Below are positions 41,915 through 50,557 of a DNA stretch of 64,000 nucleotides, in pieces. Origin of the DNA: CFX5 sp023384495 (GTDB lineage Bacteria > Chloroflexota > Anaerolineae > Caldilineales > Caldilineaceae); the NCBI GenBank assembly GCA_048499455.1, contig JASNZV010000019.1, positions 95,510-159,509 of the forward strand. Direction: 5' to 3'. The position numbers and the translations under genes are program-made. The notes beneath the pieces were generated by a model. That model did not search any database and had not been told where the DNA came from. It saw only the letters and a list, made by a program, of their open reading frames with translations. How positions within the stretch are numbered: position 1 is the first letter of the stretch; every line of letters begins with the position of its first letter.

Positions 41915-43327
41915 ATGCAGCCCAAACATATTTTCAAACGCGGTTGGTCGGCGCTTGTTGCCGTGGCGATCCTCGCCCTTAGCCTGATCCAGCCCTTGAC
42001 ATCCGTACAGGCGGCTTCGCCATCGGAGCGCGCACCGCTGGCAGGATCGGCAGACCGTCCATCCGGCGCCAACGCGCATAGGATGAACTCAGCGGCTTCG
42101 GCCCCCAGCGCAGACGTGGCAACCGATTGGTTTGACTTGTATCTACAACTGGTCCAAACCAGCCCTGGCTTCTCGCCGCCGGTGGCCGCTCGAGCATTCG
42201 GCTATGCCGGCGTCACCCTATACGAAACAGTGGTTCCAGGTTTCTCCGACTATCAGTCGCTGGCTGGGCAACTCAATGGGCTAGACAGGTTGCCCCGCCT
42301 CAATAGCAGCCGTAGCCTTGACTGGCCGACCGCGGCCAACGCTGCGCTGGCGAGGATGGCGCGCAAACTCTTTGCCAATACTTCGAGCGAGAACCTGGCC
42401 GCGATCGATGCGCTCGAAGAGCAATGGAATCGCGCCCTGCTGCCCACCGTTGACGCCGCTGCCCATGCGCGCTCGCTGCGGTACGGGCAGCGGATGGCCA
42501 ACGCCATTTTTGTTTGGTCCAAAACCGATGGTGGGCACGAAGGCTATCTGCGCAATTTCCCGGCGGGCTATGCGCCGCCGACCGGCGCTGGGATGTGGCT
42601 GCCGACACCGCCCAAGGAGCAGCCTGCGCTCCAGCCAACCTGGGGTGAGAATCGGCCCTTTGTTCTGGCGTCCGGTGATAGCTGCCCGCCTGCGCCACCG
42701 CTGGCCTACTCGGAAGCGCCTGGCTCGGCCTTTTACGAAGAGGGGATGGAAGTCTACACTGTGACGCAAGAACTGACCGCCGAACAGGAGGCCATTGCCC
42801 GCTTCTGGTCAGATGACCCAGGCGAAACGGTAACGCCGCCCGGCCATTCCATCGCCATCGCTACGCAGGTCTTGCAGCAGGAGAACGCCTCGCTGATCTT
42901 GGCCGCTGAGACCTACGCCAAAGTGGGCATCGCCGTCGCCGATTCGTTTATCGGCTGCTGGAACGCAAAATATGAGTACAATCTGCTGCGTCCGGTCACC
43001 TACATCCGCAAGTTGATCGACCCAGAGTGGACGCCGCTGCTCAACACACCGCCCTTCCCCGAGTACCCGTCGGGCCATTCGGTGCAATCGGCGGCGGTGG
43101 CGGCGGTGTTGGCCGGGCTCTTTGGTGAAGAGTATGCCTTTATCGATCACACGCACGATGGCCGCGGCCTGCCTGCCCGTTCGTTTGTCTCATTTGCCGG
43201 CTTTGCCGAGGAAGCGGCGCTTTCCCGGCTGTACGGTGGCATCCACTACCGCCGGGCAATTGAGTTGGGCATGGCGCAAGGGGAATGTATCGGCGCGACT
43301 GTCAATGCGCTTGCGTTCCGGCGCTGA
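41915..43327 (+). CDS. Vanadium-dependent haloperoxidase/PAP2-like secreted protein
   Basis: 470 residues with signal peptide (about 1-34) and strong AGGAGG site. The vanadate/phosphate-binding motifs are present in family order: YNLLRPVTYIRK, then PEYPSGHSVQSAA (catalytic His388) and SRLYGGIHYRRA (ligand His444). Length and order fit bacterial vanadium haloperoxidases better than short PAP2 phosphatases. It would halogenate or oxidise outside the membrane using peroxide; phosphatase activity cannot be excluded. The window shows no dedicated peroxide source. Confidence 0.85.
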   Translation: MQPKHIFKRGWSALVAVAILALSLIQPLTSVQAASPSERAPLAGSADRPSGANAHRMNSAASAPSADVATDWFDLYLQLVQTSPGFSPPVAARAFGYAGVTLYETVVPGFSDYQSLAGQLNGLDRLPRLNSSRSLDWPTAANAALARMARKLFANTSSENLAAIDALEEQWNRALLPTVDAAAHARSLRYGQRMANAIFVWSKTDGGHEGYLRNFPAGYAPPTGAGMWLPTPPKEQPALQPTWGENRPFVLASGDSCPPAPPLAYSEAPGSAFYEEGMEVYTVTQELTAEQEAIARFWSDDPGETVTPPGHSIAIATQVLQQENASLILAAETYAKVGIAVADSFIGCWNAKYEYNLLRPVTYIRKLIDPEWTPLLNTPPFPEYPSGHSVQSAAVAAVLAGLFGEEYAFIDHTHDGRGLPARSFVSFAGFAEEAALSRLYGGIHYRRAIELGMAQGECIGATVNALAFRR

Positions 43328-43377
43328 TCGTTGGGCGTACGGATGTGCGCTGACAGTGTGCGGGAGGGAATGAGATT

Positions 43378-43941
43378 ATGCAAGACATACACTTACGGGT
43401 CTGTAGCATCTTTCTGGCTGGTCTGATTATGGCGCTGCTCTCTCTCCTGGCGCGGCCGGTGTTGGCCCACGGCGAGGATCGGATGCTGCAACAGGCGAAT
43501 ATCGCGACCGGGGCCTTTCGCTTGACGGTGTGGACTTCGCCGGCCCGGTTGCGCACGGGCGAACTCCATGTCGAGACGAGTGTCTTGGACCGCGACGGAA
43601 CGCCCGATGAAACGTATGTGGTGCAGGTTTCGCTCACCCCGGTGGATCGACCAGGCCCCGTGCTCGCGGCGCTTTCAGTCCCTGTGGCGGGCGCCGAGGC
43701 GGGTCTGCGCGAGGCGGCGTTCACCGTGGCCGAGCCAGGCCGCTACCGGGTGGAGACGACACTCTTCGATGAGACCGGGATGGCCGGACAGGCCGCCTTT
43801 GAAGTGGAGATTACCCCTGTCCCCCACTTCGTCCAGGTTGGCATCTATCTGTTGTTGGGTGTATCCATCCTCGCCGGGGTGTGGATGCTGTGGAATGGTG
43901 TGGATGTGTGGTTTGGCCGCGCACAGATGGCAGCCAACTGA
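43378..43941 (+). CDS. Membrane-anchored beta-sandwich protein (YtkA/FixH-like)
   Basis: 187 residues. A signal helix (about 8-30) ends at LAHGED. An Ig-like/YtkA-type domain follows (GAFRLTVWTSPARLRTGELHVE to YRVETTLFDETG), then a C-terminal helix (about 152-172). The mature N-terminus starts with His, as in some copper-binding periplasmic proteins. Function is unknown; a metal-delivery role is possible. It lies between the haloperoxidase and a histidine-rich membrane protein, 36 bases from the latter. Confidence 0.65.
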   Translation: MQDIHLRVCSIFLAGLIMALLSLLARPVLAHGEDRMLQQANIATGAFRLTVWTSPARLRTGELHVETSVLDRDGTPDETYVVQVSLTPVDRPGPVLAALSVPVAGAEAGLREAAFTVAEPGRYRVETTLFDETGMAGQAAFEVEITPVPHFVQVGIYLLLGVSILAGVWMLWNGVDVWFGRAQMAAN

Positions 43942-43977
43942 TTTCGTGTAAGCGATTGCAGAGAAGAGGAGAAAACG

Positions 43978-44523
43978 ATGTTATCGACAGCAAACTATCC
44001 TTATGGCAGTTGGGGCGGGTTCCGCCCGCGCAAAGGGCCGCTGCATCAACGGGCGCTCTGGCTCTTTATGGTCATCGTCCTGGGGCATTGGCTGGAGCAC
44101 CTAACCCAGGTCTATCAAATCTATGTACTGGGCTGGTTGCCCAAGATGGCGGGCGGCGTCCTGGGTCTCTGGTTTCCGTGGCTGAGCAGTTCGGAAGTGT
44201 TGCACTTTACCTATAACCTGTTGCTTTGGGGTGGCATCCTGCTCTTGCAACCGGGTTTTCAAGGGGCGGCCCGCCGCTGGTGGAATGGGGCGTTGCTGGC
44301 GCAAAGCTGGCACTTTTTTGAACACATTCTACTCCAGGTGCAGTGGTTGACCGGGGTCTATCTGTTTGGCGAGACCAAGCAGACCGGTATCGGCGAGCTC
44401 TGGTTTCCGCGGCCTGAGCTGCACTTTGTCTACAACCTGGTCGTCTTCGCGCCGCTTGTCCTGGGCATGTTTGTCTATTTCCGCCCGCCGGATGGTCACA
44501 ACCTGCGGAAGGATGCAGGTTAG
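43978..44523 (+). CDS. Histidine-rich polytopic membrane protein
   Basis: 181 residues with four likely helices (about 26-45, 52-70, 73-92 and 145-167). Strong AGAGGAG site. Histidines occur as HWLEH, VLHFTYN, WHFFEH and LHFVYN, at or near helix ends, a pattern that could bind heme or metal. Not assigned to a family by eye. It ends an operon-like run from 40762 and is followed by a hairpin at 44550. Confidence 0.7.
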   Translation: MLSTANYPYGSWGGFRPRKGPLHQRALWLFMVIVLGHWLEHLTQVYQIYVLGWLPKMAGGVLGLWFPWLSSSEVLHFTYNLLLWGGILLLQPGFQGAARRWWNGALLAQSWHFFEHILLQVQWLTGVYLFGETKQTGIGELWFPRPELHFVYNLVVFAPLVLGMFVYFRPPDGHNLRKDAG

Positions 44524-44549
44524 CGCCCGACCGGAAGTTCTGCTGGGTT

Positions 44550-44581
44550 GCGGAGTTCGCACGTGGGCGTGCGAACTCCGC
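44550..44581. terminator. Perfect 14-bp hairpin after the membrane-protein gene
   Basis: GCGGAGTTCGCACG (44550-44563), loop TGGG, CGTGCGAACTCCGC (44568-44581), 26 bases after the stop. The core equals that of the hairpin at 21072-21107. The rest of the gap up to 44802 shows no gene. Confidence 0.65.
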
Positions 44582-44802
44582 GGGGGTCAAGTTCATAGCT
44601 TTGAACTGGCGACGCTGGTTGCCGCTGCGCGTTGGAGCGTTGGATTCGAGTTGTGTTCTTGCCAAAGCATATCGTAAAGTCACGCTCAGCACGGATAGCT
44701 TTTCGCTCGTAGAGTGGCGCCTCGCCCAAAGGCGCGACATGAGTTGGTTTGGCAAAGAACACAGACTCATCCCCTTTAGATTGATCATTCCAGGTAATGG
44801 GA

Positions 44803-44895
44803 CTATGTCACTCTCAACCATGCCAGAAAAACGATGAGAATTAGCAATAATCCACCGATGCCCATAGCTAGTCGGCGAATATAGATGTGAAGCAT
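44803..44895 (-). CDS. 30-residue single-helix membrane peptide
   Basis: ATG at 44895, TAG at 44803-44805. It encodes MLHIYIRRLAMGIGG followed by a hydrophobic LLLILIVFLAWL helix and a short polar end (RVT). AGGGG lies 7 bases before the ATG, which is only 10 bases after the oxidoreductase stop, so co-translation is likely. The positive N-terminal end and single helix suggest an inner-membrane small protein, possibly a subunit of the oxidoreductase. Too short for most gene callers. Confidence 0.6.
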   Translation of the reverse strand: MLHIYIRRLAMGIGGLLLILIVFLAWLRVT

Positions 44896-44905
44896 AGTTC
44901 AGCCC

Positions 44906-46225
44906 CTAGACAATACTGAAGCGTTCTGAGAAAATTTTTCGCAATGGAACGCCGTGTTGACTCAAGTAAGGCTCCACCATATCCATCATCGGTTCTGGGC
45001 CACAGACGAAGTAGCCATTCTTGGCAATCTCGTCAGGCAACCAGCGACCTAATATCTCTTTGCTGATCAGACCTGTCTCGCCCTGCCACCCTTCTGGTGG
45101 ATTCTGTAGCACATGCACCACCTCCAGGTTTAACGCTTGTTGCAAAAGAGCGAGCTCTTCCTGGAAAAGCACACTCTCCCAATCAGAATTACCGTAGATG
45201 AGCAAGAGCGGACGTTGGTCGCCCCTGTCCCGTAACGTGCGCAACATGCTCATGATTGGGGTAATTCCTACGCCGCCCACAATAAAAACGGCACCCTGAT
45301 TGGATGTTGGATCCAGTGTAAATGCACCGTATGGACCCTCTAAGTACGCGCGTGTACCGGGCTCGACAGTGTGCATGGTACTGGTGAAATCTCCCAATGC
45401 TTTGATTGTAAGCTCGATTCGGTCGTGCTGTTCAGCACTTGAAGAGATAGAAAAGGGATGTTGTTGAAGTGAAAACGGCGAGTCGCCCAGGGTCAACCAG
45501 ACGAACTGGCCGGCAGCAAAGCGCATTCCTTCGTGTCCATCAGGCGCCAGCACCAGTGTCCAGGCGCGGCCCCGTTCCTCTCGAACCGCGGTGACATAAT
45601 ACGGGTTGCGGCGCATCTGTAGCGGTCTGAGTACCCGGGTATTGATCAGCAACAGCATGGCGCCACCGGTCATAGCAATCCACAGCGCCTGTTTCCAGGG
45701 TGTAGAAACATAGAACCCTACCTGCAAAATATGTACCAGGCCAATGAAGAGCACAAACAAAGCCAACACGCCATGGATGACGCGCCACCATTCATAGCGG
45801 AGGCCGGCCGTTCGTCGCCAGAGGGTGGTGACGATGAGCAGCACCAGCGCCCCCAATACCGCGGAGAGCGCCAACGCCCGCGGTAGATTGACACGGGGAT
45901 CCAGGTAGACAAGATACCCCGGATTGGTGACAAAAAGTAAGAGCGGATGCGCCAGAATAAAAAAGAACGCTATCAAACCAGACTGGCGATGGAACTGTAA
46001 CATTGAGTCCAACCCCAGCGAAGCAGCCACACGCTGAAAGCGCCCGGTAAGTACAAACTGCAATCCCATGATAGCCAGACCAACAAACCCCAGCCCTACC
46101 GACAGTTCCACCCAAAACGAGCGAGGCAGAGGCAGCGGGCCTACGTAAGCAATCAACATAGGCGATATTGCCATAACGACATAAAATACAATCCATAACA
46201 GCAGCCGTCCCAAGCTATAGTTCAT
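44906..46225 (-). CDS. Ferric-reductase-like flavocytochrome oxidoreductase
   Basis: 439 residues. The N-terminal membrane part (about 1-205) carries heme-type histidines in FHRQSG, LAHPLLL, RVIHGVL and GLVHILQ. The C-terminal FNR part has the FAD motif QQHPFSISSS and the NAD(P)H motifs GGVGITPIMSMLR and YFVCGPEPMMDMV. GGAGG lies before ATG 46225. It should carry electrons from NAD(P)H through flavin and heme to an outside acceptor (metal or oxygen). The short gene at 44803-44895 follows. Confidence 0.92.
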   Translation of the reverse strand: MNYSLGRLLLWIVFYVVMAISPMLIAYVGPLPLPRSFWVELSVGLGFVGLAIMGLQFVLTGRFQRVAASLGLDSMLQFHRQSGLIAFFFILAHPLLLFVTNPGYLVYLDPRVNLPRALALSAVLGALVLLIVTTLWRRTAGLRYEWWRVIHGVLALFVLFIGLVHILQVGFYVSTPWKQALWIAMTGGAMLLLINTRVLRPLQMRRNPYYVTAVREERGRAWTLVLAPDGHEGMRFAAGQFVWLTLGDSPFSLQQHPFSISSSAEQHDRIELTIKALGDFTSTMHTVEPGTRAYLEGPYGAFTLDPTSNQGAVFIVGGVGITPIMSMLRTLRDRGDQRPLLLIYGNSDWESVLFQEELALLQQALNLEVVHVLQNPPEGWQGETGLISKEILGRWLPDEIAKNGYFVCGPEPMMDMVEPYLSQHGVPLRKIFSERFSIV

Positions 46226-46263
46226 CTTGCCTCCACTCTAGAGAGCCTGCGCGCCTATCCAGG

Positions 46264-49200
46264 TCAATGCGTGTCAGTTTCGCTCAGCGCCGCCGCTGCC
46301 ACCTCTTCCAACGTTTTGCCCTCACCCCATTCGTTGGCCGCGGCGATGAGATCCGGCGGCAGCCTCTCCACCAGTTTCGCCTGTGTTCGCTGGGCGCGAT
46401 CTCGAATCGGTTGCCAGGTGGTAGGTTGCTGGATCACCCAGGCCAGCAACGCCAGCGCTTGTGTCTCTTTTTGGATGCATTCCACCTCAGACTCACCGGC
46501 GCGGCCTTCCTTGACCAACAAGCGGGCCAGCCACAGAAGGGCCACACCTGCGTGGTCGGGAATCTGCGCCTCATGAGCGCTCTGTAGCGAGCGGAGCAAA
46601 TAGCGCCGGCTTGCTTCGAGGTCGTTGAGACCATAGGCGGCCGCACCCAGGCCGTTCAGATTGTAGCAGACCAGATTCTGATGGCCGAGTTCCTCCATGA
46701 GGGCCAATCCTTCCTGGGCGGCGCGGAGCGCGGCATCGTACTTGCCCAGCTCCACAGCGGCGAGTGCATAGTCGCCCAGCACCATCGCCAGGAGGTTGCC
46801 GTAGCCGATCCGTCGATAGATGGCGGTGGCCCGTTCATAAAGCGACAGCGCATCGGCCAGACGCTCGCCCCCCTCGCAAAAGGCGACCCAACCCAAAAAT
46901 TGAGTGGCCAACCCAATCCCAGCGGGATTGCCAATCGCCTCACTCAGCGCCAGACTTTGGCGATAATACTGCTCGGACTCCTCATACCTGCCGAGACAGT
47001 TGGTGGCCCAGGCGAGCGATGCCAGCACGTTGGCGGTGAGGTCGGGTCGTTGGAGTTGCTGGCAAAGCGCCAACGCCTCGCGATTGAACTGCTCGCCTGC
47101 GCGAAAGTTGCCAAACGAGGAGGCAGTATCCGCGAGACCAAGCAATGCTTCCACCATCTGATTGCGGTCACCGCTCTGGCGGGCAAAATCCAGGCTCTGT
47201 AGGAGTGATTTCTCGGCGGCTGGGCGATTGCCCCGCCAGCGGGCCGCCAGGCCCAAATGACGATGCACAAAGGCCAGCTCGCCCAGATCGTCGCTTTGGC
47301 TCAGCACGGCGTCAAAGTAGCGGTCGGCGGCCATCAGGTCGCCTTGATAGACGCAAAATGCGCTGAGCCGCGCCTGCAAGCGCTGTCGTACTTCAGTGGC
47401 GGTCGTCCCCGCGTCGCCTGCAGGCAATTGGTCGAGTTGGCGCAGCGCGTACAAAAACAGCTCTTTCCCTTCCGTATAGCGGCTCCGAAGGAAGAAAAAC
47501 AGATAGAGACTGTGCCGCGCCCTGTCGATCAGGGCGAATTCGCACCGGTCTGCGGCTCTGGTCCAGGCTGCCTGTATGTTGTCGATGTCCGCTCCGATCT
47601 CATCCAACGCGACATGTTGCTCCGGCCCAATCAGCGCCGCCTCCAGAATTGCAACCTGGTGGAGATAATGGGCCATGTGGCGGTCGCCGGCGGCCAGCGC
47701 GTGGGCCGGCTGCTCGGCCAGCCGCTCGGCGGCGAACTGGCGCAACAGCTCGTGCATCTGGTAGCGCCCGGCCGGTGTGAGATAAACCCACGCCTTGTCG
47801 ACCAGTTCGGCCAGTGTGAGCACTGTGGCGCCGGCTACGGCGAAGGCGGCTTCTTGCAGAAAGCCTCCACGAAAAACAGCGAGCTGTTGCAATGTCTGCT
47901 GCGCCTCTGCATCGAGCAATTGCCACGACTGTTCGAGCACGACACGCATATTGCGGTGGCGCTCGGGCACATTCTGATGGCGCGCCACCAAAATGTCGAC
48001 TCCTCGTTCGATCTCTTGTGCGATCTGCGAACACGAGAGCACCTTGAGCCACGAGGCGGCAAGGACAATGCCCAACGGCATCCCATCCACCAGCCGGCAG
48101 ATGCGCACAATCTCTTCATAGTGTAGTTCAGGCTGAAAGCTCACCACCGTGCGCCGCGCGGTCTGCACAAACAATTGCACGGCGCCAAAGGTCGTAATTC
48201 TGCCCACCCGTTCGCTGAGGTCAGCCTCGGCGCCGGCGGCATGGACGAGCGAAGCCGGTGGAAGGCGCATCCCGGCCAGCGGGTGAAACCATTCTTCGGC
48301 CAGTTTTAGCGCCTCGCGCGAGGTGACGAGGATCTTTACCTTTGGCGCGCCGCCAAGTATCTCGATCAACAGCTCGGCGCCCGCCAACAAATGTTCGAAG
48401 TTGTCCAACACAAGAAGCGCCTGTTTTTCGTGTAGATAGTCGAGCAATTGTTGCTGGGGAGGCGCCCCTCCATAAAACCGAAAGCCGAGCGTCTCGGCAA
48501 TGGCCGCCACCATGCCGCTGGGTGAGTTGACGGGTTGAAGCGACACGAAGAAGACACCATCTGGGAATCTTGGATTGTGGATGTTGGGTTCTAGGTTTCC
48601 GACGGCTGGTGTATCAATCTCCAGGATCGACTGGGCGGCGGCGAGGGCCAGGCGCGTCTTGCCGATGCCGCCCGGCCCCACAATCGTCAACAGGCGGCAA
48701 TCGGGGTCGTCCAAGCGGCGTAACAACTCGGCCAGCTCTTGCTGGCGACCAACAAACGGGGTTGCCTGGGTGGGGAGGGCGGGCTGTGGTGCGCCGGTGA
48801 CTGGGTGGCTGGGTGGTTGCGTGAGGCCGTCGGCCGGCGCGCCCATTGTGTCACCCTGTTGCCCGCCCGCTTTGTCTGGTGGGGGGAAGCGGCGGGCGCG
48901 GATCGCCTGGTAGAGCGCGATGGTCTCTTCGGCAGGGGGGGCGTCCAACTCTTCGGCTAGGATGCGCACGCATTCTTGGTATTGGCGCAGGGCCGCTCCG
49001 GTCTGCCTTGCCTGGGCATAGAGCTGCATCAACCGCCGGTGAACTGGCTCTTCCAGTGGGTCGAGCGCCAGCCAGCGCCGTGCATGGCGGATGGCCCCCT
49101 CCCATTTCTCTTCTGTCTCATACTGCCACACCAGATTTTCCAGCAGCGAGGCAAACGTACGGCGCAGTTCTTCGCGCTGAAAATATTGCCAGTCATCGAA

Positions 49201-49647
49201 CTCAGGGCAGTCGGGCAGGGTGAACCCGGCCATGAAATCAGCCGTGTAAAGGTCGACGGCCTCTTCCAGGCGTAGCAGGAGCGCGCTGTCCAGCTGTTGG
49301 GCCGGCGCATCCGGCGGCAGATTATCGACCAGGCAGCGTTGAAACTGCTCAATATCCAGCCAGAGCGGCGCATCGGCAGGACGAGCAACCTTCTCCCCTG
49401 CCAACTCGAACAATCGGTCGCCCAGCAACTGACCCAAGTCGTACAGGCTGCGGCGCAGGTTGGCGCGCGCCGTCTGTTGGCTCTTATCGGGCCAGAAGAG
49501 CGTCGCCAGCGCGTCACGGCTGTGGGGCTGCCGCGTGACAGCCACATAGACCAGCAGGGCCAATGCCTTGCGCAGGTTGATCTCGACGGGCTGCCCAGCA
49601 CGTTCCACACGCGGCGGGCCAAAGAGATAGAGATTGAATTCCATCAT
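46264..49647 (-). CDS. SARP-type regulator with STAND ATPase and TPR repeats
   Basis: 1127 residues. The N-terminal winged helix (about 3-95) contains LRKALALLVYVAVTRQ and ALATLFWPDKSQQTARANLRR, followed by a bacterial transcriptional activator domain (about 100-250). The STAND ATPase has Walker A VGPGGIGKTRLAL at about 320 and Walker B ALLVLDNFEHL. TPR-like helices fill about 680-1100. These proteins activate transcription after ligand-induced assembly. ATG 49647 or 49644 may be used. A second, larger paralogue lies at 57436-63426. Confidence 0.92.
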   Translation of the reverse strand: MMEFNLYLFGPPRVERAGQPVEINLRKALALLVYVAVTRQPHSRDALATLFWPDKSQQTARANLRRSLYDLGQLLGDRLFELAGEKVARPADAPLWLDIEQFQRCLVDNLPPDAPAQQLDSALLLRLEEAVDLYTADFMAGFTLPDCPEFDDWQYFQREELRRTFASLLENLVWQYETEEKWEGAIRHARRWLALDPLEEPVHRRLMQLYAQARQTGAALRQYQECVRILAEELDAPPAEETIALYQAIRARRFPPPDKAGGQQGDTMGAPADGLTQPPSHPVTGAPQPALPTQATPFVGRQQELAELLRRLDDPDCRLLTIVGPGGIGKTRLALAAAQSILEIDTPAVGNLEPNIHNPRFPDGVFFVSLQPVNSPSGMVAAIAETLGFRFYGGAPPQQQLLDYLHEKQALLVLDNFEHLLAGAELLIEILGGAPKVKILVTSREALKLAEEWFHPLAGMRLPPASLVHAAGAEADLSERVGRITTFGAVQLFVQTARRTVVSFQPELHYEEIVRICRLVDGMPLGIVLAASWLKVLSCSQIAQEIERGVDILVARHQNVPERHRNMRVVLEQSWQLLDAEAQQTLQQLAVFRGGFLQEAAFAVAGATVLTLAELVDKAWVYLTPAGRYQMHELLRQFAAERLAEQPAHALAAGDRHMAHYLHQVAILEAALIGPEQHVALDEIGADIDNIQAAWTRAADRCEFALIDRARHSLYLFFFLRSRYTEGKELFLYALRQLDQLPAGDAGTTATEVRQRLQARLSAFCVYQGDLMAADRYFDAVLSQSDDLGELAFVHRHLGLAARWRGNRPAAEKSLLQSLDFARQSGDRNQMVEALLGLADTASSFGNFRAGEQFNREALALCQQLQRPDLTANVLASLAWATNCLGRYEESEQYYRQSLALSEAIGNPAGIGLATQFLGWVAFCEGGERLADALSLYERATAIYRRIGYGNLLAMVLGDYALAAVELGKYDAALRAAQEGLALMEELGHQNLVCYNLNGLGAAAYGLNDLEASRRYLLRSLQSAHEAQIPDHAGVALLWLARLLVKEGRAGESEVECIQKETQALALLAWVIQQPTTWQPIRDRAQRTQAKLVERLPPDLIAAANEWGEGKTLEEVAAAALSETDTH

Positions 49648-49690
49648 GGGCTCCCTTTGACCGGCTCACATTGCCAGTCTAGTTGCGCTT

Positions 49691-49718
49691 ATCCTACTAA
49701 AATCCTCCGCTAGGTCAA
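49691..49718 (-). promoter_or_regulatory. Promoter of the 1127-residue SARP gene
   Basis: On the minus strand, -35 TTGACC (49713-49718), a 16-base spacer and -10 TAGGAT (49691-49696), 43 bases before the ATG. The -10 context TTTTAGTAGGAT is nearly repeated upstream of the other SARP gene. Confidence 0.6.
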
Positions 49719-49992
49719 ATTTGGCGTTCCGCCAAACAGCCTGCCAAAGGACGCGCCAGCGAACGCCCTCGCCAACGTCGCACAAACGCGTAGCCCGTAC
49801 GATGGGTCTATAACGACGCGTCACCGTTTTCGCACAGTGAATGCCCAGCGCTACTGGCGGGACACTCTGTAACGAAGCCGAGCCTCGTCGACGAGGCCGG
49901 GCCACACCGGCGGAGGGCGCCAAAGCGGCTGTCTCATTGGGAGCGTCGCCTTGGGCTACCTTTCGAAGGAGAATAAAAGGAGAAAATTGGTT

Positions 49993-50208
49993 ATGAACTA
50001 TCTACTGGAAGTCGATTTGAATCGAATGCACCACCAAGAGTTATTGGACGAAGCAGCGCGGGTGCGGATGCTCAGGCGGGCGATGCGCGGGGGGGACGGC
50101 GATACATCGCCCGCTATGCCCGGCAGGCGGTCATGGTTTCCCCGCCTTGCAGACGCAAAGTTGCTTGCCAACCTTTGGCGGCGACTATCGGCGGCGCCAA
50201 ACGGGTAG
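49993..50208 (+). CDS. Small hypothetical protein
   Basis: 71 residues from ATG 49993, with AAAAGGAG upstream at slightly long spacing. It begins MNYLLEVDLNRMHHQELL, a likely helix, followed by an Arg-rich stretch (RVRMLRRAMRGG) and ARLADAKLLANLW-type helix near the end. No family is recognised. Basic and short; it could be a real small protein, as the ribosome site and frame agree, but coding support is limited. The 345-base gap before it holds only the SARP promoter on the other strand. Confidence 0.45.
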   Translation: MNYLLEVDLNRMHHQELLDEAARVRMLRRAMRGGDGDTSPAMPGRRSWFPRLADAKLLANLWRRLSAAPNG

Positions 50209-50260
50209 CGCCACAGAATAGGCATCATGACCTGTGGTCACCGAAAGCGATGAAAATGGC

Positions 50261-50360
50261 GGCGTACAGCAGGAACACAGAGAACACCGAGGAGACACAG
50301 AGCACACAGAGGCTTTTCTCCGTGTTCTCTGTGCCATCTCTGGGCTCTCTGTGTTACGCC
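50261..50360. repeat. Intergenic repeat of the 'ACACAGAG...CTCTGTGT' type
   Basis: Words ACACAGAGAACACC and GACACAGAGCACACAGAGG (50275-50312) are mirrored by CCGTGTTCTCTGTG and CTCTCTGTGTTAC (50320-50357). Similar sequences are frequent between genes in unrelated bacteria. No coding function is seen. Confidence 0.6.
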
Positions 50361-50399
50361 GTTTTGCCCTATTTTCACAGCAGCGTGGAGGGGGCGACA

Positions 50400-50465
50400 G
50401 CGTGCGACGCACTGGCTCGAAACCGAGTGGTCATACAGCGTGACGCTGGCCAGTGCGTCGCACGC
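50400..50465. repeat. Perfect 17-bp inverted repeat with 32-base loop
   Basis: GCGTGCGACGCACTGGC (50400-50416) and GCCAGTGCGTCGCAC plus GC (50449-50465). Each arm also contains a small palindrome (GTGCGACGCAC). It lies 93 bases before the 1407-residue secreted protein gene. Confidence 0.65.
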
Positions 50466-50557
50466 CACGATTCCCGGTGGCGCTACCGCCAAGCGGTTGA
50501 TCGTTGAAACTCATATTTCGACAGAAAACACGTGAACAAACCAATCAGGAGAAACCT

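Noticed and set aside
41915..43327. Simple PAP2 acid phosphatase
   Set aside because: The length of 470 residues and order of motifs fit vanadium haloperoxidases better, though phosphatase activity is not excluded.
44207..44821. Minus-strand open frame overlapping the histidine-rich membrane-protein gene
   Set aside because: No motif; it runs through the hairpin and opposite conserved helices. The 30-codon frame nearby has better support.
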